DNA from: Amphiura filiformis
Lineage: Eukaryota; Echinodermata; Ophiuroidea; Amphilepidida; Amphiuridae
Assembly: GCF_039555335.1 (NCBI RefSeq)
Contig: NC_092646.1
Span: 22,194,258-22,258,257 of the forward strand
Direction: 5' to 3'
DNA: 64,000 nt
Every line of letters starts with the position of its first letter. Position 1 is the stretch's first letter. Under the pieces are notes generated by a model. The model saw only the letters and a program-made list of their open reading frames with translations, did no database searches and was not told where the DNA came from. The translations under genes were made by a program, and so were the position numbers. Shown here one piece after another: positions 1 to 24,836 of the stretch.

Positions 1-3
1 CAG

Positions 4-13291
<13,288 letters not shown>

Positions 13292-13300
13292 GATTTAAGA

Positions 13301-13306
13301 AATAAA
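13301..13306 (+). promoter_or_regulatory. Polyadenylation signal of the membrane-protein gene
   Basis: AATAAA lies 9 nt after the stop codon, followed by an A-rich stretch. Confidence 0.4.
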
Positions 13307-13890
13307 AAGAAAACTAAGCATGATAAGGGGCTGTGCAATGATTATGTGGCCCGGGAAGATAAATTTCCTATTAAAGTGGAAAAAATTGCTCAATCCCTCT
13401 TGATGTGCCCGAAAATCCAGGCGGCATTGGACACGTGACACGTGACGTACGAGGCTGGCGAAAATACAAGGCTGATAGCCCCATTCAAAATACACGGTTA
13501 GCAGTTATAAATTGAAAAAACAACATACTTACAGTGTGGTACATTGTCGTACCCCAACGGTTTTAGAGTAAGATAATTTTGCTTTGACATCACATATCAA
13601 ATTTATAATATTGTTTGTGAAGACTTCATGATTATGTGTTAATCCAATAGCGACGTCAAAAATGGCGATATCGCATCCACCACCGCCTGCGAAAATCCTT
13701 AATTCGGGTCGGAGGGGAGCATGACATGGCGGTGTTTGCATTCAAATATGAGACAAAATAATAAGGTCGACATAAAGAAATCCCAAAGGGGTATCCGCCC
13801 ATTGTGAATTTTCTCTGGAGGGGGAAACGCCCCATACTTTCGTTTTGATAATTATTATATGAACCGAAAGTCCTATGGAAATATGAATGC
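13307..13890. other. Intergenic stretch, no gene seen
   Basis: Begins at the end of the membrane-protein gene. The words GGGGCTGTGCAATGATTATG and CCCGGGA resemble an element fragment also seen near 15544 and 63430. I find no coding exon. Confidence 0.45.
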
Positions 13891-13893
13891 GAT

Positions 13894-14209
13894 TAGGCCT
13901 AAAAATATTGTTTGATTGGCGTAACATTAAAAAATTAGGGTAGGTAGGTAGGGATCTTTTTTAGAAATTTTTTTAGTATATTCAAGGATATTCTTTGTGA
14001 TTAAATGTTACTCAAGTTACCAATGCAACTTTTAAAGCTGTAAATGGCATTTAATAAAAGCCTTGGATCTTTTTTCTTCTTTTTTAAATTAAATTTCTTA
14101 TTTCCATTTTATTTTTTATTTTTTTGCAAAAAAAGAAGAAATAAAGTCTAGGGTCGGGCCTAATTTTAGGGTAGGTCGGGTTACGCCAATCATACGATTT
14201 TTAGGCCTT
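13894..14209. mobile_element. MITE with TAGGCCTAAAAA ends
   Basis: TAGGCCTAAAAATATTGTTT and TTGATTGGCGTAAC on the left mirror GTTACGCCAATCATACG and ATTTTTAGGCCTTA on the right. A half copy lies at 63775-63860. Confidence 0.75.
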
Positions 14210-14389
14210 ATTTGCTTCCATGATTGACTCATTTCATATAAGATCAATGTATTAATATGAAGAAGAGCGCTACATTGTTTTAGTTAAATGGCACTTACCT
14301 TTTCATGGTCTGATTTCCAAACTTGAACAGGACTATTGAATAGGCATAGCCGCTGTAAGGAGCCTCAGTTGTGAGCAGATAATTTTGTT

Positions 14390-15075
14390 TTAAGGGTGGT
14401 CTTAACCCTGGAATTATGGAAACTTTTAGGCCTCATAACTTTTAAATTGTTGGTCTAAAGTATATAAAAGTAAACATATTTAGAATGGCAAAGACTTGAT
14501 AAATTCATCTGTGAGGTCAAATTTAGGCCAAAATGCTTATTTTGGGACCAAATCCCCCAAAACGTTGTTTTTGGCCGACTTTGTTTTCATTCAACGTAAC
14601 AAAAAATTCTTCGGCAATTTTTTTATTATTATTATTAATTGTTAGGAACCGGTTTTTTTGTTGGTTTTGTTGTTGTTGTTGTTGTTGTTGTTGGGTTTTT
14701 TTTTACCAACTTTGAGAAATTTGTAGCAAAAATGGCCAAAAAACGCTTAATTTTCAAAAATAAATCATAAATCGCCTAAATTTCAAATATGTTTGGTGAA
14801 GTTGATCAAAATTCAAAAAATTTTAAAAAACGGATCCTAAATATTTTTATCTAGTTTTAAAAAAAAAAAATTTTGGTCCAAGAATTTTTTGTTAGATTGA
14901 ACGAAAAAAAAAACGTTTTGGGGGATTTGGGGCAAAAAATTAGCAATTTGGCCCACATTTGACCTCACAGATGAATTTATCAAGTCTTTGCCATAAATAT
15001 GTATACTTTTACCAACAATTTAGCAGTTATTAGGCCCGAAAGTTTACATAATTCCAGGGTTAAGACCACCCTTAA
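14390..15075. mobile_element. Long palindromic element with TTAA ends, copy 1
   Basis: TTAAGGGTGGTCTTAACCC on the left mirrors GGGTTAAGACCACCCTTAA on the right. The arms stay palindromic for about 300 bp each (for example GGCAAAGACTTGATAAATTC). TTAA at both edges suggests TTAA-targeted, piggyBac-like mobilisation, which is inference because no transposase is present. Other copies: 24837-25548 and 46113-46310. Confidence 0.8.
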
Positions 15076-15540
15076 AGCACTTTTCTTTTCACTTTTATTG
15101 TGTTATATTTATAGAGTGCCTACATTGTATAAAGCATAAGTGTGTGCCAAAATGTAATTATTGTGTGTAAATGCTTCGTAGAGGCTGTTGTATACTTTTA
15201 TACGTGACGCCAAAACAGGCCATAAGTTTTAGTAACCCAGAAATATAGTTGAATTATGGATATTGTGTTTCGCTATAAAAGGTTATTAGGCCCGAAAGTT
15301 TCCATAATTCCAAAGTTAAGCACTTTTCTTTTCACTTTTAATGTGTAATATTATAGAGTGCCACATTGTATAAAGCCTAGTTGTGTGCCAAAAATGTAAT
15401 TATTGTAGTAGTGCTCGGTGGTGTAAATGCTTCGTAGAGGCTGTTGTATATACTTTTATACGTGACGCCAAAACAGGACATAATCTTTAGTCACCCGAAA
15501 GTATTCAAATAAGTTGAGTTACGGATATTGTTTTTCACTA
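15030..15540 (+). repeat. Tandem duplication of about 255 bp
   Basis: The sequence from TTATTAGGCCCGAAAGTTT through GCACTTTTCTTTTCACTTTT, TTCGTAGAGGCTGTTGTATA and GTGACGCCAAAACAGG occurs twice in a row. Each unit starts with the end of the TTAA palindrome, so the duplication followed that insertion. Confidence 0.8.
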
Positions 15541-15879
15541 GGGCTGTGCAATACTTATGAGCCCGTGACATTTCAATGGCTCAAAATAATGTACTTAAAA
15601 TCAGTTGCTAAAAAACAAAAAAACAATGAGACTGAAGTGTCAAGTGTCATAATTTGTCTCCTACAAGAATAATGTTATTATTAATTATATTATAGCAAAT
15701 GTCAAAAATTTGTACATTTCTGGTAAAAAACATATTTTGTTGAATGTATATATATAAAATGTTAATACATGTACATAAGTTACAATGTTCAGTATAAATG
15801 TATTTCAGATGATTCTGGAATCATCTAGACACAGTGAACGAAGGTAGAAGAGTTCAAATATTAAGGGATGTGGTATGAA

Positions 15880-16475
15880 CGTTTGGACAGTATTTATTGT
15901 GGGACATTAGAGCACATCAGACATATCGAATTGCATTTTGAATACGAAGAATGTCCTGATGATATCAAATAATTTTGACTTTTGAAATTCGCAATGTAAT
16001 ACACATTTTATGGCAAATGATTAAAATTGATATTTTTGATATTTAACAGTACTCGAAGTAAACTTTATAAATCTGATGATTTATACTTAAAGTGTATGTA
16101 CGTGGGAGCCGACGATCAACTGACAATTTTGACCTTTCGTATAGAAGATTTGGATTTTTTTCCCAAAACACCAACAAAAATAGGTCTTTGGGGGGAAAAG
16201 TCCATATCTTCAAGCTCCCAGCTACATACACTATAAGAATATATCATTAGATTTATAAAATTTACTTCGAGGACTGTTATATATCAAAAATGTGAAAAAT
16301 ATCAAATTTTAATATTTTGTCATAAAATTTGTATTATATCGTGAATTTCAAAAATGAAAATTATTTGATATCAGAAAGACATTCTTCGTATTCAGAATGC
16401 AATTCGATATGTCTGATGTGCTCTCATGTCCCACAAAAAATACTGTCGAAACGCTCAAAACGCTCATATTCGTAT
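15880..16475. mobile_element. MITE of the AGAGCACATCAGAC family, intact copy
   Basis: GTGGGACATTAGAGCACATC on the left mirrors GATGTGCTCTCATGTCCCAC on the right. The arms continue through CATATCGAATTGCATT and beyond for more than 200 bp. No coding sequence. Confidence 0.8.
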
Positions 16476-16664
16476 ACTCGTATGAGATAAAGGCCTAAAA
16501 ATAAAAATGTACAGTAGCATACTAGCGGGCCAGCTATAGTATAAATGTTAACAACATAATTATGGCGGATGTAAAATGTTTGGAGTATTATAATTTAGTA
16601 AATTCAAGTTTATATGAGTATTATTATACTATTAATTTATTACATGAAATGTAACTACCAATTG

Positions 16665-17180
16665 GTAGATTGAAAAATGCCATCTGGTCTAACCATGACA
16701 TCACCAGATCGCTGAAAGTAAGGATCTACCAGTCGCTCATCCTCCCTATTGCCACCTATGGGTCAGAATCCTGGGCGTTACATGAATCCGATCGACACAG
16801 ACTGGATGTGTTTGAAATGCGATGCCTTAGGGCAATGCTTGGAGCTTCACTACTTAACAAAATCCGCAACAATTCCATCAGACAGAGTCTCAACATCACT
16901 AGCTCCATTAATGATGTTATCTGCCGGAGACGTTGAAATGGGCTGGGCATATCTTCAAGCTTCTTCAGGATGCCTCTACATCGGCTTCCCCACCAAGCCT
17001 ACATTAATGACTTCAGCAAGAAAAGACCACCAGGTCGTCCACCAACCAGATGGAAGGACCAAATTCAGAGGGACTTGGGAATGACCCCACATGAAGCAAA
17101 GACACACGCAACAGACAGAACTGAATGGAGGAGGCTTACTCGGCAGAGGGCAAAGGGCCACACCGGGCTGAGCAGATAAG
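16665..17180 (+). mobile_element. LINE C-terminal fragment, RTE-like
   Basis: The plus strand encodes LKVRIYQSLILPIATYGSES, then RLDVFEMRCLRAMLG, and after a frameshift KKRPPGRPPTRWKDQIQRDL. These are typical closing blocks of RTE-like polyproteins. At least one frameshift; not functional. Confidence 0.8.
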
Positions 17181-17790
17181 TCAAGTAAGTCAAATTAAGT
17201 AACTACCAAAGTAGCTGTATACTCTGCTGTATACATGTGTAAAATTAAAATAAACAGTTCACGAATGTGTATCTATGTCAGTGTTTTGTGTTCGATTTGG
17301 TTTAAAATGTTGTTCAAAGTGGAACAATTTGACCCGGGTAATTTGAAACCACTTTGATTAAGATCTGAGCCAGTTTGATCTTTTACCCCTGTGGATACCA
17401 AAACTTGACTTTTGACCTTTATGGCTATCAAGAACTGTACATCGTCGATAGGTCAAACTATACTTTTCTGAATAGTAATGGAGAGTGGAATGAATTGGTA
17501 TGTGTTTCTTTAGTCAGAATCGACCGATTTTGAAATTTGAGCCCTGCATTAGCTGTCATTTTTGTTTTATGTAAATTAGCATTTTCCGCCATTTCCATTT
17601 TTCTCCTTGTTTGGTATATATGTTGTTAGGGATGTCTTTTAGAAATACTTACAACAAAAAGCATTTATGTTCCAATTTTGTATTGAGCAAACGTAAATTG
17701 GCTTGGAAGCTATTACAGAGCTGAACATCACATTTCTCCATCATAGACGTCAAGTCGCTGCAGCAACAGTCCTCTAGTACAAAATGCACA
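17181..17790. other. Intergenic stretch with part of a dispersed repeat
   Basis: Sequence at 17388-17560 (AAGAACTGTACATCGTCGAT, GGTCAAACTATACTTTTCTG) matches an arm of the palindromic element near 58590-58740. Otherwise I see nothing. Confidence 0.5.
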
Positions 17791-17794
17791 CAGC

Positions 17795-18055
17795 TTGTGC
17801 CCACCAGATCTGAAGGCACTGCTACCAAAGCCATTTGTAGTCAGAAGTACCCGCTCCAGCTTGTCCATGCCTTGTCATGGTCTCACAGTACCAGTTTCTA
17901 GAACCATATCTACTGGCAGGACCTTCATCCACACTGCAGTTTACGTTTGGAATAGCTTACCAGATGGAGTAGTCGGAGACGTAACTGACAACGGCACACC
18001 ATCCTCCAAGAGCAGAGTGCATTATAAGCATATCATTTCATGTACATGTATCTGA
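17795..18055 (+). mobile_element. LINE 3'-terminal coding fragment
   Basis: The plus strand encodes an 86-residue frame with RSTRSSLSMP, GRTFIHTAVYVWNSLPDGVV. The pattern R-S-(x)n-F/T-x-A-x-x-x-WN-x-LP-x-x-V is the usual C-terminus of CR1/L2-like ORF2 proteins. Confidence 0.6.
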
Positions 18056-18534
18056 TGCTTAAGTTACTGTACCCCTTCACTCATGTTGTTCCTAAGCTGC
18101 TGTGAACCACCGATTGGCCCATGTGGTTTTTCTTTATAGTGCCTAGGTTCCTATATTAGTTCTTGACTTGTGTCACTCCTCATGGGCTATTGTTAAATCT
18201 AAAAGGAAGACCCATGTCGAAGGATTTTTTTCTTCAGTAGACCCATGTCTAAGGATTTTTCGTGGAAAACCTTGTACGTGAGTACCCCCCCCACCCGCTT
18301 ATGATATGGACATTTTATTTTGAACACAAATTCTGTAATCACTATTTTGACGGTTTCGCCTACCATGGTCAATGAGTAAAATATCGGTTTAGTTAAAAAA
18401 AAAAGTTTTCCTAATGTAGGCCTACATCTACAAATCTGATCTATTTAGTCATTATTTTGGATCCCATAATTTGAATGTCCAAGGGGGGGGGGCGTTGGTC
18501 ACAATATTTTTGGCAGGCTGAGAGGGGGAAAGCG

Positions 18535-18536
18535 AT

Positions 18537-18615
<79 letters not shown>

Positions 18616-18617
18616 TT
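18535..18617 (+). repeat. (TTTA)n microsatellite
   Basis: About 20 units of TTTA, followed by CAATCAAT-rich sequence near 18675-18720. Confidence 0.95.
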
Positions 18618-18819
18618 ATTATTGTTTTGTAACTCACCTCTAACATTTCACGCACTCACTTGCACCGGCTCAACAAATCAATCAATCAGTTGATTTATCA
18701 ATCAATCAATCAATCAAACAAACAATGAATATGAATAATTATATGATATTCAATTTTGATCAATAGACGTATCAAACCATCAAACAATAAATAAATGTAA
18801 GCACTTACAATTAATATTA

Positions 18820-19400
18820 TCTACTGCTGGTTGCAATAGTGATGCATTACTTAAACTGCATTGAAACTACATATATCAACTGCTGATAATATCAGTAATG
18901 TAGTACGTATGCCGTATAGACCCTGATGCTATCCACTGCTGATAACATTAACAGTACATTAGTGATGAATATTTTCTACTGCTGATAGTAAAAGTAGAAG
19001 TAATAGTGGTGGTGAATCACTTATCATTGAAACTAACTATATTCAGTGGCGTAGCCAAGGAGGAGGGGAAAGGGGGGTACCTGCTCTGTTAGAAGTCTTG
19101 TTAACCCATGTGTGATGCTGTCCGCCCTCGTTTTAGCCAATTTTTGACCATTTTCATCCATCAAAGTTTGCCCCCCCCCCATGAAAGTCGCCTCCCCCCC
19201 CAACCTCACCCCTTTGCACACCTTCCAAAAAAGTGCTGGCTACGCCACTAACTATATTGCTGATAAAATGCCAGTGATGCTACCTACTGCTGTTAGCATA
19301 ATAAGCCAGCAAAACTATCTACTATTAAATTAAAAACTATTGATATTACAATAGATCATTAATGATATCTGCTGTAGATAGTCAACAGTGTTGATTATGG
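18820..19400. repeat. Degenerate array of CTACTGCTGATAAT words
   Basis: Words such as CTACTGCTGATA, CAACTGCTGATAATATC and CCACTGCTGATAACATTA recur about every 60-70 bp. The array is split by the hAT-like insert at 19044-19250. Confidence 0.55.
19044..19250. mobile_element. hAT-like MITE with 8-bp target duplication
   Basis: CAGTGGCGTAGCCA at the left mirrors TGGCTACGCCACT at the right. ACTATATT flanks it on both sides (19036-19043, 19251-19258). 207 bp; no transposase. Confidence 0.85.
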
Positions 19401-20088
19401 AAGACTTGCTTTATGTTTTTGTGATAGAAAAGTCTTGGGAATAGTAAAGTTATCAAAAGTGTTGATTAAAAAAAGGGTTTTTTTTTTTTGTTATTGTTGG
19501 TTTTTGTGATTGAAAAAAGAAAATGTTGAAAATTGTCAATACGGGTCAACCTTTTTAATAATTTTAATTTTCTTTTAAAGAAAATGGAAAAAAATTACAT
19601 TACATTTGTAGTTCTTGAGTGTGCGCCACAATTATTTCGTTCCATATCTTGACTTCCTTGTATTCACATTTGCCCACTGCATTTAACGCCCAGTAGAGTG
19701 AATAAAAGATTGATTCACAGACAAGTTTCTGGGTCGGCCATAATTAAATATGCAAGTTTATTATTAGTATTATCATATTAATTAAGGTTGCTTTTAATGG
19801 GAAGATTTTTTATCATAAAAATTAATAATTATATTAGACAATTCTGAGAGACGAGTTATGGAACAGTAGTACGGCGTTTTGAAAAAAGGTTTCAAGCGGA
19901 ATCTAAAACGGCCAGAAAGAACCATGTTATAACTTAACAATTTACTCGTTGATAAAGTTTGTGAGACACATGCCCTGCGGGGCTCTAATATATTGGAACT
20001 CCATTATTTGCAAGTCTTCACTATGGAAAAGACCAACAAATAAAAATAAATGTGCAAAATACTTTTTTATATAAATCCTGCTGAATAA
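19401..20088. other. Intergenic stretch upstream of the first receptor unit
   Basis: AT-rich sequence with poly-T runs near 19485. No gene or element recognised. Confidence 0.5.
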
Positions 20089-20567
20089 CGAATCTGCCGC
20101 ACAACTCCGTACTCACCTTTTAACGAAGACCATGTTATGGTAAATACAGAGTTTGTATTTTGAAATCAAAACAGGAAAAAGTATCCATTCTAAGTTTGTA
20201 ACGGAATGCAATTCGGTTTATGTTAAGATTAGCATCAACATGATATAGGTTTAATAGTTTTGAGGAAACTGGGTATATTATTATAAAATCTGCATGTATG
20301 TGGGCAAAATGGGACTATTATTTTAGCAAAATGGGCGCACTCTGATAGGTAACACCTACTAGACTGAATTCTTCGGCCTCTACTGCGCATGTTTATTGTG
20401 TGATGCTTGTCTAGTGACCAGAATGTTGATGATTGAGGTTGGCAATATGCGACCAACACGGGCACCTGACATATTTAAACGCAAATCACAGTCTGCGGAA
20501 ACACAGGCATCTGACTTTATAATATTTAAACGCAAATCCAGAAATTCTGAAACTGAGGACTTTTTCC

Positions 20568-20618
20568 ATTGGTTCGAGTGGAGATCCAGACTTAGAGAGG
20601 CTGCTGATCATTATATAG
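20568..20618 (+). promoter_or_regulatory. Core promoter of receptor 1
   Basis: An inverted CCAAT box (ATTGG at 20568-20572) and a TATA box (TATATAG at 20612-20618) precede the leader exon. Both are unchanged in copy 2 and lie at the same distance from the leader donor. In copy 3 the TATA region is replaced by TTTTATGG and spacing is altered. Confidence 0.55.
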
Positions 20619-20639
20619 GAAGCGGTTGCTGTACTTCTA

Positions 20640-20679
20640 ACCTTATCACCATTGTTATAAAAAGTGGACGATATAACAG
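20640..20679 (+). other. Noncoding leader exon of receptor 1
   Basis: The block CTTCTAACC through GTGGACGATATAACAG is kept in all three receptor copies and always ends at a GT donor. After splicing to 21419 the receptor frame meets TAA only a few nt before the junction, so this exon is untranslated. The exact start is inferred as about 25-30 nt after the TATA box. Confidence 0.6.
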
Positions 20680-21058
20680 GTACAATTTTATAACTTTTGT
20701 TATCCAATGTATATCTAAATGTTTTATACTAAAATAATGAGCGGTCTCTCTCTAAGAGACTGGTCGAAGCACGCTTTTTAATACGGAATAAATGCTAACC
20801 TCATCGTGACATCATTCAAACAGCAAAGATCATTTCGCATTGAAAAAGCGTTATCCGACGGATCTGCAGTCGACCATTCTGCTAAGGGTGTTTCTAGTAA
20901 ATATATTGAATTTTGTGCACATGGTCTTATATAAAGTTTCGTTCATTTTAGAATAATGGGAGTTTTTATGACGATAACTTACTTTTTAGCCGAAGAAAAT
21001 GGTTTTTAGTTAATGCTATTTAACTGACTAAGAATGAGAATAACCGATATAAATATAC

Positions 21059-21261
21059 TACCGTAAAACCTCGTCTACAAGTATATAGAGTGCTTCTGAT
21101 GAAAGCTAAATTAATCCAGGCGCCATTATGGAATTTGAGCAAATAAATTACAGATCTAAGCATATACAAACAAGTATTATTGTAAGACCAATCTATTGTT
21201 TTTGCATATTTACGCATGTATATTAATTTAGCTTTCATCAAAAACACGAGATTTTACGGTA
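21059..21261. mobile_element. TACCGTA MITE in the leader intron of receptor 1
   Basis: TACCGTAAAACCTCGTCTAC on the left mirrors CGAGATTTTACGGTA on the right; inner arms AAGCTAAATTAAT and ATTAATTTAGCTTTC also mirror. The orthologous insert is in unit 2 (31558-31775), so it predates the duplication. Confidence 0.75.
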
Positions 21262-21451
21262 TCCTCTATCGTGTCATAGAAGATAGGCAGGTCCAATACT
21301 CTTGGGATTCATTTGTTCCATTTAAATGTATACCACGGCGAGAGTGAAACAATTTATTTTACTTTATTTTGATATAATTTTTATAAATTTCCCCAATATT
21401 TTTTTTTAAATATTTTAGGTTCGAAACGCCCACAAACAAACTATTGATAGC

Positions 21452-22606
21452 ATGAAACGGGGAAGTGTTAATAACACCACCGACACCATGGTAAGTGAAT
21501 TGGCATGGACGTCAAATTCATCAGATTCGGCAAATTCAGACGAATATTTACTCGATTCACAGCTGCCGATTTTATACACTTACATCGCACTAACGATATG
21601 TACGTCTTTGGTTGGTACTACGGGAAACATTGTTGTTATTTTAGCCGTTGTAACGTCAAAAAAACTTCGCGTCTTGCAAAATGTCTTCATAGTCAATCTA
21701 GCCGTAGCGGATCTTTTGGTCACTGCACTGGTGAATCCCTTCGCCATAGTGGGTGCTTTAGATATGGGAAAACTTTTCTACCGTCTGCCAGCATTATGTG
21801 AATTTCTTGCAACATTAACCGTCACTAGCTGTTGTTGTTCCATCTGGAGTATAAGCGCAGTTTCCCTAAATCGGTATTTCTACATATGCCACCGAGTGAT
21901 TTATGCAAAGATATACAACCAACGCACCGTTCCTTTTATGGTAACTGGGTTGTGGCTCATTGCCTTTCTTTTAGATTTACCAAACTACCTTGGATGGGGT
22001 GATCATATATTTGAAACCCGTCAATTTATTTGTAACTATGATTACTCCTACAATTTCACATACACTCGTTATTATTTAATCGCGTTGGGAGTCATAGTGC
22101 CAGTTTGCATAGTATGCTTTTCGTACTTTCGTATTTTCATGACATTTCGCGGTTCAAGTCGCCGAATGCGACAACACGCCACGAATCCATCGTCAAATCA
22201 AAATCTAGAGAAACCTCAAACAGCTGACAGACGTGTACTAAAAACTGTCGGCATAATTTGTATTGTGTTCTTGGTAATGTGGACACCGTACTCTATAAAC
22301 GTCGTCTTTGACTTACATTATCAATTTTGGTGGTTTCTCCTGTCTGCCTTCATGGCATTCACCAATAGTTCTGTTAATTTTTTGGTCTACGCCATAGATA
22401 CGAACTTCCGGCAAGCCTATTCGGAAATATGGAAGGGATTTGTATCCAGATGCGATTGTTTGGTGACGAAAAGTGAACCAATTCTGACAACTGGGAGAAA
22501 GAAGACGGGACCTGATACAAATATTGACATAACTGAATCGCCGGGAAAAACCAATGTAGCATTCGAGTCTACAGTGACCTCAAATGTCACACCAAATTAC
22601 TTATAA
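21452..22606 (+). CDS. Melatonin-receptor-like class A GPCR, copy 1
   Basis: 384 residues with seven hydrophobic helices. Landmarks: GN58-59 in helix 1, LAVAD with Asp87 in helix 2, Cys116 and Cys194 for the extracellular disulphide, NRY (140-142) in place of DRY, NRYFYICH as in melatonin receptors, Trp168 in helix 4, Pro217 in helix 5, MWTPY (276-280) in helix 6, and NFLVY (309-313) where most receptors have NPxxY. The N-terminus carries Asn-X-Thr/Ser sequons; two Cys after helix 8 (SRCDC) could be lipid-modified. The coding part is one exon (from 21419). The ATG at 21452 is chosen because the spliced leader brings an in-frame TAA. The ligand is unknown. It could instead be an orphan rhodopsin-class receptor merely close to the melatonin group. 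Confidence 0.9.
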   Translation: MKRGSVNNTTDTMVSELAWTSNSSDSANSDEYLLDSQLPILYTYIALTICTSLVGTTGNIVVILAVVTSKKLRVLQNVFIVNLAVADLLVTALVNPFAIVGALDMGKLFYRLPALCEFLATLTVTSCCCSIWSISAVSLNRYFYICHRVIYAKIYNQRTVPFMVTGLWLIAFLLDLPNYLGWGDHIFETRQFICNYDYSYNFTYTRYYLIALGVIVPVCIVCFSYFRIFMTFRGSSRRMRQHATNPSSNQNLEKPQTADRRVLKTVGIICIVFLVMWTPYSINVVFDLHYQFWWFLLSAFMAFTNSSVNFLVYAIDTNFRQAYSEIWKGFVSRCDCLVTKSEPILTTGRKKTGPDTNIDITESPGKTNVAFESTVTSNVTPNYL

Positions 22607-22790
22607 AACAAGAATTTGTCTTTAAAAAAGACAAGTTCACGGATCAGGTGTATAGTACTTTGAGCTAATTTGGTCTAACATTTTTAAATGTTAGACCAAA
22701 GTAGCTCAATAAAATAGCTTTAAAAAGCTTATTAAATAAAGTAGCTTATTAAAATATTCATATCTAACCTACTCTTTACTTTAATACAAC

Positions 22791-22796
22791 AATAAA
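22791..22796 (+). promoter_or_regulatory. Polyadenylation signal of receptor 1
   Basis: AATAAA about 185 nt after the stop; the surrounding sequence is conserved at 33191 in unit 2. Confidence 0.5.
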
Positions 22797-23286
22797 TAAG
22801 TGATATGAGGCTTCATAATGATATCTGCGTCTTGACTCTGGAAAACATTTTTTTTAAACCTCATTTTGCATTTAGGTTTTTAAGCCACCTACAGGATCTC
22901 ATTTCGCATAAAGGTTTTAAGCCACCTACAGGAAACAAATTTGGCTATAACTTCGAAGAAAATTGTATCAAAATGTCCACTATTATTGCATGTTGGCAAT
23001 ATCTTAAATTGGTTGAATATAATTTTCTATACATATGCAAAATGCCTTATCACTAACGTAAACAAATTGCTTAGTCTTGCTAGCTTTTGTCAGGGATATT
23101 TGTCTCATAGCCCTGCTTTTATGAACACAAATCATTACTTTGTAACAGAAAATATATTATACAGGTTTATACACACATTGCTGGGTTAATACAAGAGTCA
23201 ATAAACATTCAATTAACTATAGATAATGGACTTAGTTTTGTGCAATGTAGTTATATTGAACTTTTTCTGAAGTAAATCGCCCGTTG
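22797..23286. other. Noncoding sequence downstream of receptor 1, shared with unit 2
   Basis: The words AAGCCACCTACAGG occur twice close together. The block is nearly identical to 33200-33690. Open frames here are short and not preserved in length between the copies. Confidence 0.6.
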
Positions 23287-23875
23287 GTGACCCGGCAGCA
23301 CAAATGAGCCGTAAATTCCCTAAATTGTATTCTGAGTTACGGTGTAAAATGTGTACGAAGGTCGTATTCATCGGTAACTTAAGCTGGCCCGACATCGATC
23401 TCATTTTTATAGTAAAACACTAATCAATTATCCTATTGTTGAAGTGGATAATAAGCTTCTACCTTAGATGGCTATAGAACTTTTAATAGAGCTGGTCTTT
23501 GTTGGCTTCTGCTAACTCCTGTTCAAGTGGTGGGTTACCAGGCATTGCATTTTGTATAGGTATGCATAACCAACAATTAACAATGAGAGAACTTTCTTAA
23601 ACCTCGTTGACTTGGGGATGATTTGAAATGACCGCCAATTATGACTGTTTGATATTTATTGCCAGCAATGTGGAAAAAGAGACACACGTAGAAACGAAAA
23701 AAGCTATAATTTTGTTGAAGGAGCAAAGTTTAACTAACCATAACTCCGCTTCTGGATATCGTTTGAAGTCAAATGATATACCATTTTTAAGTTAATGATG
23801 TTTATTTTTTAAACACGAAATAAAACAAAATTGACCGGGGGAGGAATTTACGCCCCATTCGCCGTGAACGGTCAC
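23287..23875. mobile_element. GTGACC-family MITE with empty site in unit 2
   Basis: GTGACCCGGCAGCACAAATG on the left mirrors CATTCGCCGTGAACGGTCAC on the right. The flanks are GTTG and ATTG. Unit 2 reads straight through as CCCATTGTAGC near 33690, so the insertion came after the duplication. It is an inverted relative of 7269-7797. Confidence 0.85.
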
Positions 23876-24836
23876 ATTGTAGCTTGCTGCATATTTTTTT
23901 ATACAGATAGGCCTAATCACAAAGTAAACATTCAGTATACTTACCATGACCTGCCCAACTAGCTTTGAATAACCAATCGGTTATGTGTATTGTCAGCATG
24001 TGATGGTTATAAGCCAATTGCAAACATGTTTATAAAAAGGCTAAAAATTTCCTACACTGAAGAGACTCACTGCCAGATTTTAGGGCTAATTTAGTCCTTG
24101 TCATGTGGGGCAGTATTAGATAAAGGCATACAAACTAGGGTATGAGATATTAGGAATTATTTGATTATTATCCTAGCCTCTTAACCATAGGGTTGGTGCG
24201 CTACAATACCTATTCAAGACACAGGATATGGGATAAACTGTGCATATGAGATGTCGGGGAAAGTGGCATCATTTCACTGCCGTGAAAAAATTATGAGTAT
24301 TTTGATGACTTTTCAAAATACAAACCAAACCTGCGGGGCAAGCTAGTCACAATGGGATAGCTTCATAAAATTGTTCAGAGGAAAAAGCTCCAAATTATGA
24401 ATCTCTGTACCCCAGCTCTATCCTTTATAATTCAGATACTAGCCTCGCATGCATGCATGGATGGTGGTGTGTTTATCTATTTTTGTCTTGTTTTGAAATA
24501 TAATGCTTAGCACTCTTCTTTTATTTCAGTGCAGCAGACAGTAAAGTTCAATTTATTATATTAAATTGAAAAGTATGGAGTTGATTGGACAAAATAGAGG
24601 TGTGGTTGCTTGGTTCTAAAAATATCCATGAAAAGAAAGGGGTGTTATATGTTTCTTCCATGACCAATGCCTCCAAAACTGCCAGACAAACCTGTGGAAT
24701 TAAGAAATTTTAAAAGTATAAATTTGACATGAAATTAACAAGAAAAACATCAAATCCCCAAAACATGGCTGATTTAATACATGAAATTATACTGGTACGG
24801 ACAAATGCACAGATTTTACAACAAAAGATTGAAGAT
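23876..24836. other. Noncoding duplicated sequence
   Basis: Matches 33691-34630 of unit 2 with small indels. No coding exon; several landmarks (GGGGCAGTATTAGATAAAGG, GCATGCATGG) are shared by both units. Confidence 0.6.

Noticed and set aside
20396-20737. 113-codon open frame upstream of receptor 1
   Set aside because: In unit 2 the same region is broken by indels, while promoter words and the leader donor are kept. It reads through the TATA box and past the donor, so it is not a gene.
21505-21801. 98-codon frame overlapping the receptor exon (also 32023-32319)
   Set aside because: It is an alternate frame inside the receptor exon; its composition (many His, Arg, Phe) is that of a shifted frame.
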